NCBI GenBank assembly: GCA_032690845.1
Contig: CM064426.1
Coordinates: forward strand, 62,906,631-62,970,630
Source: Eleusine coracana subsp. coracana
Taxonomy: Eukaryota > Streptophyta > Magnoliopsida > Poales > Poaceae
Length of the DNA: 64,000 nucleotides
Reading direction: 5' to 3'
The translations under genes and the position numbers were made by a program. Every line of letters starts with the position of its first letter. The stretch's first letter is position 1. This document shows positions 45,555 to 55,584 of this stretch, in pieces. Under the pieces are notes generated by a model. It worked only from the letters and a program-made list of their open reading frames with translations. It had not been told where the DNA came from and did no database searches.

Positions 45555-46553
45555 TTAACGAAGCGATTCTACAACAATCTTCATGTTCTTCACTTCCTCC
45601 TCAGTTCTCTCATGCTTCACCGGCATAAACAGCTTCCAGAGACCCGTGGGAAGCCGCCGCCTCATTGTCTGACCCCTCTTCTCCCTGACCGTCCCCCCAA
45701 ATATCCTCTCGCACTCTGGGTACGGCTTCACGAACATGTTGTAGAACCTCTGGCGACTGAACTGCACATAATGCTTCATCTCGACAGGGTCCCCGAGCCC
45801 GCCGATGGACCTCAGGTGCTCAATCACATTGTGGCGTGGGATGATCCAGTTGTCGAGGTTCACCCCCAGGAACTCCGGGTACTGCACCAGCCAGGAAGCC
45901 TCGAACCCCATTGTGTTCACCAGGAAATCAAGCTTCCTCTCCACGTCCTCCAGGGGGTACACCATCACCCGCGGCTCGGTGGCGAGCACCCGCAGCGCCT
46001 CTCGCCGGGTCAGCCCGTGCACGTGCAGGAGCTCCACGCGGCGCCGGGCAGTGACGGCGGCGCGGAGCGCGCCGCGGGCGAGGACCTGGTCCTTGACCGC
46101 CTTCCGGCACCGGAGCTCGCCCAGGAGCTCGAGGAGGCAGGTGGGCTCGCCGGGGCCCATGGCGAGGAGCCCGTCCGGGTCGGAAGCCAGGACGGCCTTG
46201 ATTTCCCCCCCCTGGATGCGGAGGGCGGCAAGTTCCCCAAGGAGGCGGCCCAGACGGTGGTGTATGCAGGCCGCCGGGAGGCGGCGGAGGAGGGAGGTGG
46301 ACTCCGCAGTGGTGAGACCGGCGTTCCGTTCCAGGAGCGTCTGCAGGCTACTACTGCTGGTGGCGGAGCGCGAGTGGTCTAGATGTTCCCGAGATTGGGC
46401 AGCGCCAAAGGCGGGGTCGGGGGCGTGGAGGATGCGCTCGATGCGGAGGAGCTCGCGGGGGTCGGGAGAAGATGAGGATGTGGACAGAGAGGCGAGGCGG
46501 GGGAGAAGGCGGAGTAGGTGGGGGCGTGGAAGCGGCCGGGAGGCGAGAGCCAT
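45555..46553 (-). CDS. mTERF-family protein (organelle-targeted)
   Basis: This intact, intron-less frame of 332 codons is the only undamaged gene in the window. mTERF proteins bind nucleic acid in mitochondria or plastids and act in organelle transcription and RNA splicing. Residues 1-35 are rich in Arg, Ser, Leu and Pro with few acidic residues (MALASRPLPRPHLLRLL), a typical organelle transit peptide. Helical repeats follow, best seen at residues 172-280. HGLTRREALRVLATEPRVMV, KLDFLVNTMGFEASWLVQYP and FVKPYPECERIF are mTERF motifs with the usual Pro at repeat ends. The start has a strong context (gccgccATGGCG). The high GC (monocot gene style) contrasts with the AT-rich surroundings. It is shorter than many plant mTERFs, and mitochondrial targeting is an inference. 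Confidence 0.92.
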   Translation of the reverse strand: MALASRPLPRPHLLRLLPRLASLSTSSSSPDPRELLRIERILHAPDPAFGAAQSREHLDHSRSATSSSSLQTLLERNAGLTTAESTSLLRRLPAACIHHRLGRLLGELAALRIQGGEIKAVLASDPDGLLAMGPGEPTCLLELLGELRCRKAVKDQVLARGALRAAVTARRRVELLHVHGLTRREALRVLATEPRVMVYPLEDVERKLDFLVNTMGFEASWLVQYPEFLGVNLDNWIIPRHNVIEHLRSIGGLGDPVEMKHYVQFSRQRFYNMFVKPYPECERIFGGTVREKRGQTMRRRLPTGLWKLFMPVKHERTEEEVKNMKIVVESLR

Positions 46554-46631
46554 GGCGGCGGCGGCGGCGGTGATCGCCGGAGTCGGAACGGATGAGGTCG
46601 CCAGGGGTTGGGCATATCCTGGTCCAGGGAC

Positions 46632-46671
46632 GGCCCACTGTTGTAATTAGTGCGCCGAAGATGGTTGGGCC
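46632..46671 (-). promoter_or_regulatory. paired TGGGCC (site II type) motifs upstream of mTERF
   Basis: GGCCCA/TGGGCC hexamers at 46632-46637 and 46666-46671 lie 79-118 bp upstream of the mTERF ATG, in opposite orientation. Such motifs are common in plant promoters of nuclear genes for organelle proteins. No TATA box is evident. This is a prediction only. Confidence 0.5.
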
Positions 46672-46723
46672 TCGCAACAGAAAATGAAGTTGAAAGCGGA
46701 TGGTGGAATAGAATGGGAAAGAC

Positions 46724-47609
46724 GGGTTAATTAATTTTTTGCCATCCTCTCGGATGGCCGGCTCCCATTTGGGTCTCTCTCAAATAAGAGCTCCCATTTG
46801 TCATCTGGGGAGCACATTTTAACGTTCGTTTACCGTTATTAAACATTTTTCATGACCATGTGGCATTTTTTATTTGTTTTATCTGATTGTTGTTGTTTTT
46901 GCAAGGGCAGGTGAAACAACTGGACCAAATTGTCTTTGCTTTAACTGAAACAGGAACAGAATGAACACTATACAATGAATTTCTATTATATCCATGGACT
47001 TATAAAACCAAGCACACACAAATGCAAACAATCCTCTGATTAGATTACATCACAAAGAAAACAATATATTTCTTGGTGGCGAATAATACTAAGCTAATTG
47101 AAAATCTATGAATGCATTATTTTGGTTTTCAAAAATTGTTTGTTAGTTAACAGTAATTATTTAAGTTTTTTATATCAAAAACCATAATATATAAAATAAT
47201 CATAATTATTTAGGCAATTATATTAAAAAATGAAATATGTAAAACAAACTATTAACCAATTGTCCAGTCCTACTCATTAGATAGCTTATGTCACCGGCTC
47301 GCCGTACAAATAATTCAAAACCAAGACATGATAACATTATTTAGTAACTTCCTTGATCCGTCATCCTTTGAATGTTGATATGTGCTAATGCAGCGTAAGA
47401 ACAAGAACTTGAGGGCAGTTTGGTTCCTTGTCCTTTGCACAACGTGATAACAAGGCCAAAAAAAAATTGACACGTGGCTACAAGAAAAGCAAAGAAGTGA
47501 CAAACGAGATCTGATGTGTGATCCTGCAATGACAAATGGGAGCTCCACTGTAAGAAAAACCCAAATGGGAACTCACCATCCGGGAGGATGACAAATAGTT
47601 AATTAACCC
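46724..47609. mobile_element. Mutator-type MITE upstream of mTERF (886 bp)
   Basis: Ends GGGTTAATTAA form inverted repeats of about 80 bp. These include catcctctcggatgg on the left, catcctcccggatgg on the right (inverted), and ctcccatttg twice in each arm. A perfect 9-bp duplication, GGGAAAGAC, flanks it at 46715-46723 and 47610-47618. Nine-base duplications and long arms indicate a non-autonomous Mutator-like element. The inner 700 bp is AT-rich and non-coding. It begins 171 bp before the mTERF start codon. Confidence 0.9.
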
Positions 47610-47679
47610 GGGAAAGACTCAGCTGTCTAAAAATAAGACTCAGCTCTCGGTTAGGCCTAGTTAACCAGAGATTCCGTTA

Positions 47680-48033
47680 GGAAGAAGTCTATTTTACCTC
47701 CTTTAACTATCATATGAGTTTGGTTTTTATCCTCTAATTATAATGTCAGATAGGACGACTCCTTGAACTATGAATTCTATTCGTTTTTCCTCCTCGGGTG
47801 GAATTGGAATTGGCTGAGGAAGAAGATAGAAAGAAATACAAAAAGAAAATGATGATATGAACCTAACATATGGGACTTGCTATGTCATATAGGATAAAAC
47901 CACCCTCCAAACCACCCGAGGAGGAAAAATGAATGGAATTTATAGTTTAAGGAGTCGTCCTACCTAGTTTTATAATTGGAGGACAAAAACCAAACTCACG
48001 TGATAGTTGAGAGAGGTAAAATAGACTTCTTCC
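47680..48033. mobile_element. second MITE with 9-bp duplication (354 bp)
   Basis: Inverted arms of about 120 bp start ggaagaagtctattttacct and include aggacgactccttgaacta and ttcctcctcgggtgg. Flanks are ATTCCGTTA (47671-47679) and ATTCCATTA (48034-48042), a 9-bp duplication with one mismatch. The arms are long compared with the loop, so the strand folds into an almost complete hairpin. It is likely Mutator-type. Confidence 0.87.
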
Positions 48034-48042
48034 ATTCCATTA

Positions 48043-48764
48043 GGACACGTTCGATTGTTACTGGATGGCCTGGAATGCAGCCCATTATACATGAATCGGC
48101 CCCATACGAAATGAATGTCAGCCCAGCGCCGACATCCGGTTAAGGGCAGCAGAATTCCAATCCTTTTTTTTTTGCAAGGAATTCCAATTCAGTCCGTCTG
48201 GACCATTCCACCCCCCTCTGCATAGATTTGATCAATTTCAAAATTAATGGTCATAGTAGTCACCGGTAAGACATGTTAACGTCTATTTTCTTCATCCCAA
48301 ATTATTAGCATTTCTAGCATTTCGGGGATTCTCTAATAGCATTTCGGGGATTCAACAAGGATTAAAATAAAAGACAATGTTGCTCTGATAATTGGTCTTG
48401 TCTACATTGTCCACACGAATGGAATCCAACAACATTAAATGCATGTCAGCAAGCAAGTTACATTTTGCATGGTGCCAAGAGCAGATAACATAGTTTAAAA
48501 AAAAGAGCAGATAACATAATGAAAACTTTTCATTTACCATCACTCTCAACAACCAGCCAAGCATTGCACTGCATATAGCACAGAAAAGTCCACATTTAAA
48601 AGAAAGCTGAAAAGCAAGCTTAGTGTCAATAAAATTTACAAGATTTCAAATTCAAAGGCAGCTCACTAGACACCCATATAAACCCACCATAAACTCCACC
48701 ATCTCACTCAGTTTGTACGAGATTATCTCCATTGCTCCTGAGAGCTTCTCATCTCCTCTCTTCC
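48043..48764. other. intergenic sequence right of the second MITE
   Basis: Nothing coding is recognised. There is a short duplication of tagcatttcggggattc near 48315-48352 and an agagcagataacata repeat near 48479-48520. The last part (48620-48764) looks like a promoter and leader for the reading frame at 48765 (cccatataaaccc near 48672). Confidence 0.45.
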
Positions 48765-48982
48765 ATGGCCATTGACCTGAATGAGGAATCTCCAGATGAG
48801 CATGGAGTCCTTGCTGGTCCTATGTGGGGACACTAGCAGGAGCATGAACTTGCTACACATGCTCATGTTGGTGGTCATACATGGGGACAACAGCATTTTG
48901 AGGAAGTTGACATGCATGATTCTGATGTGGTCCTAGTGCATGCTGACCACAATCAACAAGGAAATAATTCAGAAGGTGGAGG
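48765..48982 (+). pseudogene. first exon-like frame (MAIDLNEES...), unknown, cut by the LINE
   Basis: ATG at 48765 in a good context (cttccATGGCC) opens MAIDLNEESPDEHGVLAGP and runs to 48982 with one internal TAG near 48833. It is rich in His, Asp and Glu (HELATHAHVGGHTWGQQH). A DLN motif right after the start occurs in several plant transposases and regulators, so it may be the start of a mariner- or similar transposase; I cannot decide. A poly-T run at 49005 marks where the LINE 3' end joins. Confidence 0.4.
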
Positions 48983-51135
48983 TTTTTTTTTATCTAAACA
49001 TAGCTTTTTTTTTTAAGATAATAATAGGAAAGAGGTCCTGACCTTCACCTCAAATGAGAGTATGACTGACTTATTACATCATTGACAGCACCTCTGTCTG
49101 TCATATTGAACACATAATGTAAAAACACAAAAGGAGGAGGAACACCAACATAGTTCGAACGGATATATTATTAAAACATAATTTTATTACTAAAACTCCA
49201 TCCATGGTTGGCGAAGACTTGCATGACCATCGTCTCTAAAGCACGACATGCCTCCTTTATCGTGGTAGTGTCCTCCTCACACTTTTGAAGTAGTGCCAAA
49301 AACTAGAACCAATGTGTCGCCTCGTATAGTACCTGCATATAAGTTTTCATAGGTTTTTTTGTCAAATACAATTTCATTCCTGCTGAGCCATATTGCTCGA
49401 CATATAGCCGATGCGCCTACCAATATTAGAGATTTGAGTTTAGCAGGAAAACCATTAAGCCAACCACCAAACACGTGGTTGACACCATTAGGAAGCTCTA
49501 AACCAAATGTAAATTGGATAGCACACCATATAAATATAGCATAATGATAATTAGAAAAGAGATGTTGTATTATTTCATCCTTTGAACAGAAAATACAATG
49601 CTTATCCCCTTCCTAATTTCGACTAACTAGATTGTCTTTAGTTAGAAAAACACCCCTACGCAAGTACCAAGTAAAAATCTTGATTTTTAAGGGTATTTTT
49701 AACTTCCATACCACTTTGCTATTACACACATTTCCATTATAAATCATTGCATTATACAACGAATGAACAGAAAAGATGCCATTCTGATGAAGACTCCATC
49801 TAAAAGTGTCATTCCTGTCATTTAACCTCACGTGTGCCACCCTTGCTACTAGGTCATACCAGAGTGATAAGTTGGGTTCCAGTAATCCCCTACGAAATGA
49901 AATATTCAAGGGGACAGAACTAAACACAGAGGCAATTAAAGCATGTTTACACCTAACAATGTGATATAGCAATGGGTATTTAAACTTAACTGTAAAATTG
50001 CCCAACAATTCATCCTCCCAGAACCTTATGCTTTCTCCATTATTTAGATGAAAGTTCCAAAGAGCATAAATTGGTCCTTAGCCTTCATCAGACCTGACCA
50101 AAAATGTGAGTCCCCTGGCTTCTTAGTTACCTCTCCTATGGTTTGACACGATAGATATTTACGTCTTGGAATCTCTTGCCATATTCCATCCTCATTTATG
50201 AGTTGAAACATCCATTTACTAAGAAGACATTTGTTTTGTATGTCTAAATTCTGTATTCCTAGACCCCCATAGTCCTTTGGTTGGCATACTATGCTCCATT
50301 TAGCCAGCCTATATTTCTTCTTATGGTTATCCGCTTGCCAAAAGAATCTATATTGATAGTACTCTAATTTTTTGAGGACTCCTCTAGGATCTAAAAAAAA
50401 TAAAGCATAAACATTTCTAGACTTGTCAAGATAGAGTTTATAAGAACCAATCATCCCCCAACCGATAGGTGTTTCCCTTTCCAACTACTAAGTTTTTTCT
50501 TGAATCTCTCTTCTATTGCTTTCCAATCCCTATTACTCAGCTTTCTATAATGCATCGGGATACCCAAGTACTTAAACGGATATTTACCCATTTGACATCC
50601 AAAAAGCTGAGAGTATTGTGACTCATATTCTTGGGCTTACCCAAAGCAGAAAAGTTCACTCTTATGGAAATTGATTTTCAATCTAGAGAGCTCCTCAAAA
50701 GCACATAAGAGTAGCTTGAGATTCGTTGCTTTCTGTAAATCGTGGTCCATAAAAATGATTGTGTCATATGCATATCGGAGAATTGATAATCCCTCATCCA
50801 CCATGATGCGGGGGCTTGCCCGATCTTCTCGTTGTAGGATCTAAGGATAACTCACCCGTGAAACCTGACAAATCTTGGCACCAACAACTGCTAGAACAGC
50901 CACCTGTGACAGAGATTTCACCCAACAACATGCTTTGGTCGATGCCTAACCTAAACCATGCAAAGAAGAGGCAATGCTCTTGCAAATCACAAGGAAACAC
51001 AAGAACAAGTGGTAGAGAAAACTCCCAATCCTCAAGGGAGCAACTATGGCACAAACCCTAAGGATAAGAGCAATATGCTTCTCTATTTTTCTGAGTTCAA
51101 TTCATGATTAGGGTTTCCACAAGGTGTACAAGGGT

Positions 51136-51143
51136 TATTTATA
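51136..51143 (-). promoter_or_regulatory. TATA box of the solo LTR
   Basis: Minus-strand TATAAATA in agtataaataaccc. It lies about 47 bp downstream of the triple repeat, giving an enhancer-promoter-like layout. Confidence 0.6.
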
Positions 51144-51189
51144 CTAGCAACAACCCTCCTAGCTGGGCCAAATCGACACAGAAATAAAA

Positions 51190-51372
51190 AAGTAACATCC
51201 GTTCAGATCGGACAAGTCTGAACTTGGTAAAAGGAACACATCCGAAGAAAAAGTAACATCCGTTCAGATCGGACAGGTTCAAACTAGAAAAAGGAACACT
51301 TCATGAAAGAAAAGTAACACAGCGTTCAGATCGGACAAGTCTGAACTGACAAAAAGGAAGACTTCACGAAAT
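51190..51372 (-). repeat. three 61-bp direct repeats in the U3 of the solo LTR
   Basis: Copies start at 51190, 51251 and 51312 with aagtaacatccgttcagatc or a close variant. Copies 1 and 3 contain the palindromic arms GTTCAGA and TCTGAAC, nine bases apart; copy 2 is degraded. Tandem U3 repeats upstream of TATA act as enhancers in tobacco Tnt1 and Tto1; the same role here is an inference. Confidence 0.8.
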
Positions 51373-54008
51373 AGAAAGGTTCTGGAGCAGTCTTCACTAA
51401 AATGGGCATAACTCTCTCTACGGAAATCTAATGGATGCATTGTTTGTTGCATATGAAAGTAGACTTCAAGACCTTTCCATCCACGTATAATACTTATGGT
51501 GGTACCTCTCAAAATGATACAGAATTCATCATAAATTTGAAGGACAAAATCTGGGCATCGGCATATCGACTTCAACTTGCTCTCTTTGGGCATCAAGTGA
51601 CCACCATGTCTTGGACCTGTGCTTCAAACCTGAGGACAAGCAATACACCTCCATTAGGTAGTAGATGACTCTTATGAGATGCATGTTCACAATCATTAAG
51701 GAAATGATTCACCTTATGTTGTAATTGCTTTGCTTTGGCTCAAGTTATTGGTCTCTCATAGGTGTAGTCACGAGGGATGTCCTCATCACACCAGATGTGG
51801 AACAACTCCCTTAATATGACCCTCTCTCTTAGACCTGTTAATTAGTATAGCTAACATATCTGCCACTATGTTAAATAAGGTAGGAGAGAGAGGATCACCC
51901 TGTCTAAGTCCTTTTTTGGTCTGGAAGTTCTTCCCTACTTGATCATTTATTTTTATTCCAACGTGACGACCTTGAATGAATGCATCGACCCAATGGCACC
52001 ACTTTGATGAGAAACCCTTCATTTGTAAGATTTGTCTCACAAAGGACCATTTTACTTTGTCGTACGCCTCTTCAAAGTCAATTTTAAATATTACTCCACT
52101 TTGTTTTTTCCGATGCAAATCATGTATGGTCTCACGGAGTATTACCACACCCTCCATAATGTTACGCCCTGGAAGAAAGGCCATTCGTGTGAGGCTAATG
52201 ACTTTCTGTGCTACTGTTGAAATTCGGTTTGTTGCTACTTTGGTGAAATCTTAAAACTAACGTTTAATAGACAAATCGGTCTATATTATTGTATTTTAAT
52301 AGCCTCCTGACATTTTGGTAGCAATATAATTGTACCAAAGTTTAGACTATACAACGGTAAGTTGCGTGCATTAAACTCATGAAAAAGGGCCATTAAATCA
52401 TTTTTTATTACTCCCCAAAAGATCTGATAGAATTCTACTAGGAAACCATCTGGTCCTGGGGCTTTGTTATGTTCCATCTGAAAAATGGCTTTTCTCACCT
52501 CCTCCTCCATAAATGGATCAGTTAAGAACTGATTTTCTAACTCCAAAACCTGTGGTATATCATCCTTACGAGTCTCATCCAGACTGATATTGCTCTCCTC
52601 TGGTGGACCAAAAAGGTTTTTATAATATGTGATAATTTATTTCTTAAGTTCGTCATCACCACTGATCATATGATTTCCATCTTGAAGTTGAAAAATCCTT
52701 GTTTTCCTATGTTTGCCATTAGCCACTAATTGAAAATATTTAGTGTTTGACTCCCCTTGTAGAAGGGTTTTTGTTTTTGCCCTTTGGTACCACTTGATTT
52801 CTTCCTCTCTTAGTAATTGTGCCAAGCGATTATGCAAGCAGTGTATAATGTCAATTTCTTGTGGGGACAAAGGGGAACCTCAACTTTTTTATCTAGTTTA
52901 ACTAGATTATCTAGTATGGTCTTCTTTTCCTTTTTATATGCCCCACTCACATTCTTGGCCCAACCCCTTAAGCGTGACGAAGGCGTCATATTTTTGCCTG
53001 CCACCTCTCCATAGGGTTCGTGCCACCATTTTCATCAGTCCACACATCTCTTACCATCTCAAGGAACCTGTCTCGCAGAAGCCAACCTAATTCAAATTTG
53101 AACAAAGGTTGGTTGCTAGCAGATGTTTTGTTCCTGGTGTTGAGTAATAGAGGGGCGTGGTATGAGATATCTCTAGATAATGCCACCACAGTTGATAGAA
53201 GAAATTTTTGTTCCTATTCAGTGGTCATTAAAATTCTATCTAATCTTTCATATGTGGGGTTTACTCAGTGGTAAGCCCAAGTGTAGCGTCTCCCTGACAT
53301 TTCAAGTTCCCTCAAATTGAGGCCATCTATAACTACATTAAATAAAAATGGCCATCTATCATTAAAATTATCATTATTCTTTTCTTGATGACTTCTCAAA
53401 ATGTTGAAGTCGCCACCAATGATAATTGGTAAGGTTTCATGACTACACATGTTAACTAACTCTGCTAGAAATTGCTCCTTAAATTGTGTCTGCGCTGGTC
53501 CATATACTACCACTAATGCCCATTTGTAGTAATCTATTTTATTACACAAATGAAATTTAACATAATAATCACCTTCATCAATTGCCCCAATGTCAAAGAC
53601 ATTAAGATCAACACCCAAGAGTATACCGCCCGAACGACCTCTAGGTTCTTTGTAATGCCATAAAAAGTCACATCCTGCACATATATTTTTTAAGAAAGGT
53701 GTTGTGAAATTTCTTCTCCTGGTTTCCGAAAGAGCAATAAAATGTAAATCATGTTCTTTTGTTAGATCCGATTGAAATTTATGTTTCTTTGGATCTCTAA
53801 AGCCATCGCAATTCCGAAAAATGCCTTCCATTTTTTAGACCGTGGAGATACAACACCTTTCTTCTTACTTCTCTTTTTGGAGCTAACTGTAGCACAATGA
53901 ATATTAACTAAATCATTGTCCATCACCTCTTCCATAATATCACCACATAAATGGTTAAGGATGAATTTATCTAGCTCCTCTTCCTGTGCTAATTCTTTAG
54001 CTTCCTTA

Positions 54009-54323
54009 GGCCATTCTTAGTGGGTCTTTCATTTGGCATTAATTAGCTACCACATAAGCAAAAGAGTGACATGGCAAGGAATTTAATATGAAAGAGGAGA
54101 GATGTCTTTCATCCCCATGAATGGATGTTGACACTTTTTCCAAAAAGATGAATGCCAAATGAAAGTGCACTGAGAGTATTTCCTTTCATATTGAACACCC
54201 TCAACCAATAACTGAAAGCCAACTAGCAATAATTTAAGATGATATTTCATTTCATTGAACAAGATTAAAAAGCTGATGTGTCACACTTAGAATGTGAAAT
54301 GAAAGAGGTCACTGAGAATGTCC
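54009..54323. mobile_element. Tourist-type MITE in the LINE (315 bp)
   Basis: Inverted ends ggccattcttagtg and (inverted) ggacattctcagtg, with the target duplication TTA at 54006-54008 and 54324-54326. This fits PIF/Harbinger-derived Tourist elements. It is AT-rich with no ORF. Confidence 0.87.
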
Positions 54324-54878
54324 TTATCTAATACTAAGGTTTTTTTTATCAATTGATTCTCCCTCTTGTAATCTACATACTTCTACTGTTTTCAAGGGTT
54401 TAACAGATTCACTTATGTAAGTAGGATCGGCCCCTAGAAAAATACCAACACTATTGAGTGTAGCATTAATTAAATTACTTGAAACATGTAAAAAGGATGG
54501 GTGATTGTTCAGGTCACCTTCATTACGTAGACCCTTGAGCTTCTCAGCATTTTCCACGAGAAGTGGCCACTGGACTCAGCCTTCCTCTTGCTCGGTTGCT
54601 CCTTTGTCTTGGTGAGAGCTGGCGATGCCTCCGGGATAGCCGCTAACTCCTGCACACCAAGGACTTGGTTCTCTACCTCTGATTTCATCATGTCCTGAAC
54701 ATCCTGATCCATCTCCAGCGTGTCCACTTGCTGACCCCTCTGCTGATCTGTCTCAATTGGCAGCAGCATCGGGGCAATGCAGTTTTCTACACCAGCTGCC
54801 GTCATCGTGATTGCTGGTGTCTGGACCATTATGGGGTGTACAGGGATGGAGAGACTCGCCGCAAGAGAGGGATGTGGT

Positions 54879-55136
54879 CAGTGGCGGAGGGCGAAAATTA
54901 ATTAAGGTATGGCGATAAGGATACAAACATGCAATCCATTGTTCCTCTTCTTTCGTTCTACCAGTGTTGCGTTATCTCCGGTTGGCCAACTCTAGTAAAT
55001 TATTTTTCCATAACACAAAGAAAGGTGCTGTCATTGATTCACTGCATAAGCTTAGTAGGGAAAGCACAAATAGAGGTGTTTATCAAATCAAGGTATGGCG
55101 CTGGCCAGACCTTGCCACAACGGTCCTCCGCCACTG
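54879..55136. mobile_element. hAT-type MITE in the LINE (258 bp)
   Basis: Ends CAGTGGCGGAGG and CCTCCGCCACTG are perfect inverted repeats of at least 12 bp. They are flanked by the perfect 8-bp duplication GATGTGGT (54871-54878 and 55137-55144). aaggtatggcg lies near both ends. The GGCGGA terminus resembles that of hAT element D (ctgtggcggatt), so D-like transposases may have moved it. Confidence 0.93.
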
Positions 55137-55360
55137 GATGTGGTAAGTCGGCCTTGCCTGCTACTTGTCTGTCGACCCTAGTCCGGCGCCTCTGGTTGCC
55201 ATATGACCATTGCCCGCAAGGTGATCAGCGCCCCCATGTTTGAGGTCATGTGTCAAGCCACCATTGTTCAGAGTGTGGCCATCTTTTTCCATCTCTGCAT
55301 TGTTTTCATCTCCATCCCTGTTTCCCTCCTTGTCCATTGCCATCAGGACAGGGTTATTTC

Positions 55361-55576
55361 TGTTAGAGTCTCGCTGGAGATACGACCCACATGCCGCCAG
55401 AGAGAGTTCACGGCCAAGAACACAAACTCACGCAAACACAACACAGAACACAATATAGAACTTTACATGGCAGGAAAAGATGGCTGCCGATTACACAAAT
55501 ATTAGATGCCTAAACATGACTAGCTAATCAAAGGAAGTAAACTACTAATTAGGAAGGCAAGGATTTATTTTCTACA
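55361..55576 (-). repeat. 3' LTR of copia element F, with polypurine tract at 55577-55591
   Basis: On the minus strand it runs TGTAGAAAATAAATCC to GAGACTCTAACA, 216 bp. The adjacent polypurine tract is ggcttaggaggagat. The RNase H gene ends at 55585, overlapping the tract. Confidence 0.88.
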
Positions 55577-55584
55577 ATCTCCTC

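Larger units (their letters stand above)
50804..51788 (-). mobile_element. solo LTR inside the LINE (985 bp)
   Basis: Terminal TGATG and CATCA with the perfect 5-bp duplication CACCA (50799-50803 and 51789-51793). Removing it restores LINE codons PHLVDEG. No internal retroelement genes are present, so it is a solo LTR left by recombination. Orientation is minus: TATAAATA on the minus strand at 51136-51143, with a three-copy 61-bp repeat upstream of it (51190-51372). The family was not identified. Confidence 0.9.
49277..53831 (-). pseudogene. LINE ORF2: endonuclease, reverse transcriptase, zf-RVT
   Basis: The endonuclease domain (53831-53265) has LHFIALSETRR, WHYKEPRGRSGGILLG, VVVYGPAQTQFKEQFL and IIIGGDFNILR. 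The RT (52546-50480) has MEHNKAPGPDGFLVEFYQI, MAFLPGRNIMEG, VIFKIDFEEAYDKVKWSF and KKGLRQGDPLSPTLFNIVAD. The catalytic motif near 50787 is RYAYDTIIF, so one Asp of YADD is Tyr. The solo LTR splits the segment just before it. The C-terminal zf-RVT part is KIPLKIKIFTWYLRRGV with CIFCSKDEIIQHLF. Stops occur throughout. The order is as in plant L1 elements. Confidence 0.9.
53850..55343 (-). pseudogene. LINE ORF1-like region, interrupted by two MITEs
   Basis: Pieces on the minus strand are MAMDKEGNRDGDENNAEME (55343), a part after the hAT MITE with QQVDTLEMDQDVQDMMKSE (54829-54509), LHVSSNLINATLNSVGIFL (54557-54324), and after the Tourist MITE ELAQEEELDKFILNHLCGD and KKRSKKKGVVSPRSKKW (to about 53840). 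The acidic and then basic composition fits the nucleic-acid-binding ORF1 protein of plant LINEs. One frameshift is seen near 54540. Assignment rests mainly on position. Confidence 0.65.
49005..55360 (-). mobile_element. L1-type LINE E, carrying three later insertions
   Basis: On the minus strand there is an ORF1-like region (55343-53850), then ORF2 with endonuclease, RT and zf-RVT, then a 3' UTR and an A-tail (seen as poly-T at 49005-49014). Inside it lie a hAT MITE (54879-55136), a Tourist MITE (54009-54323) and a solo LTR (50804-51788). At the 5' side it is cut by the LTR of copia element F at 55361, so its 5' end is outside the visible part. There are many stops; it is inactive. The first 270 bp (49005-49276) are 3' UTR. 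Confidence 0.9.

Noticed and set aside
45402..46650. Two long plus-strand ORFs (326 and 281 codons)
   Set aside because: Both are antisense shadows of the GC-rich mTERF gene, whose minus-strand frame has a transit peptide and mTERF motifs.
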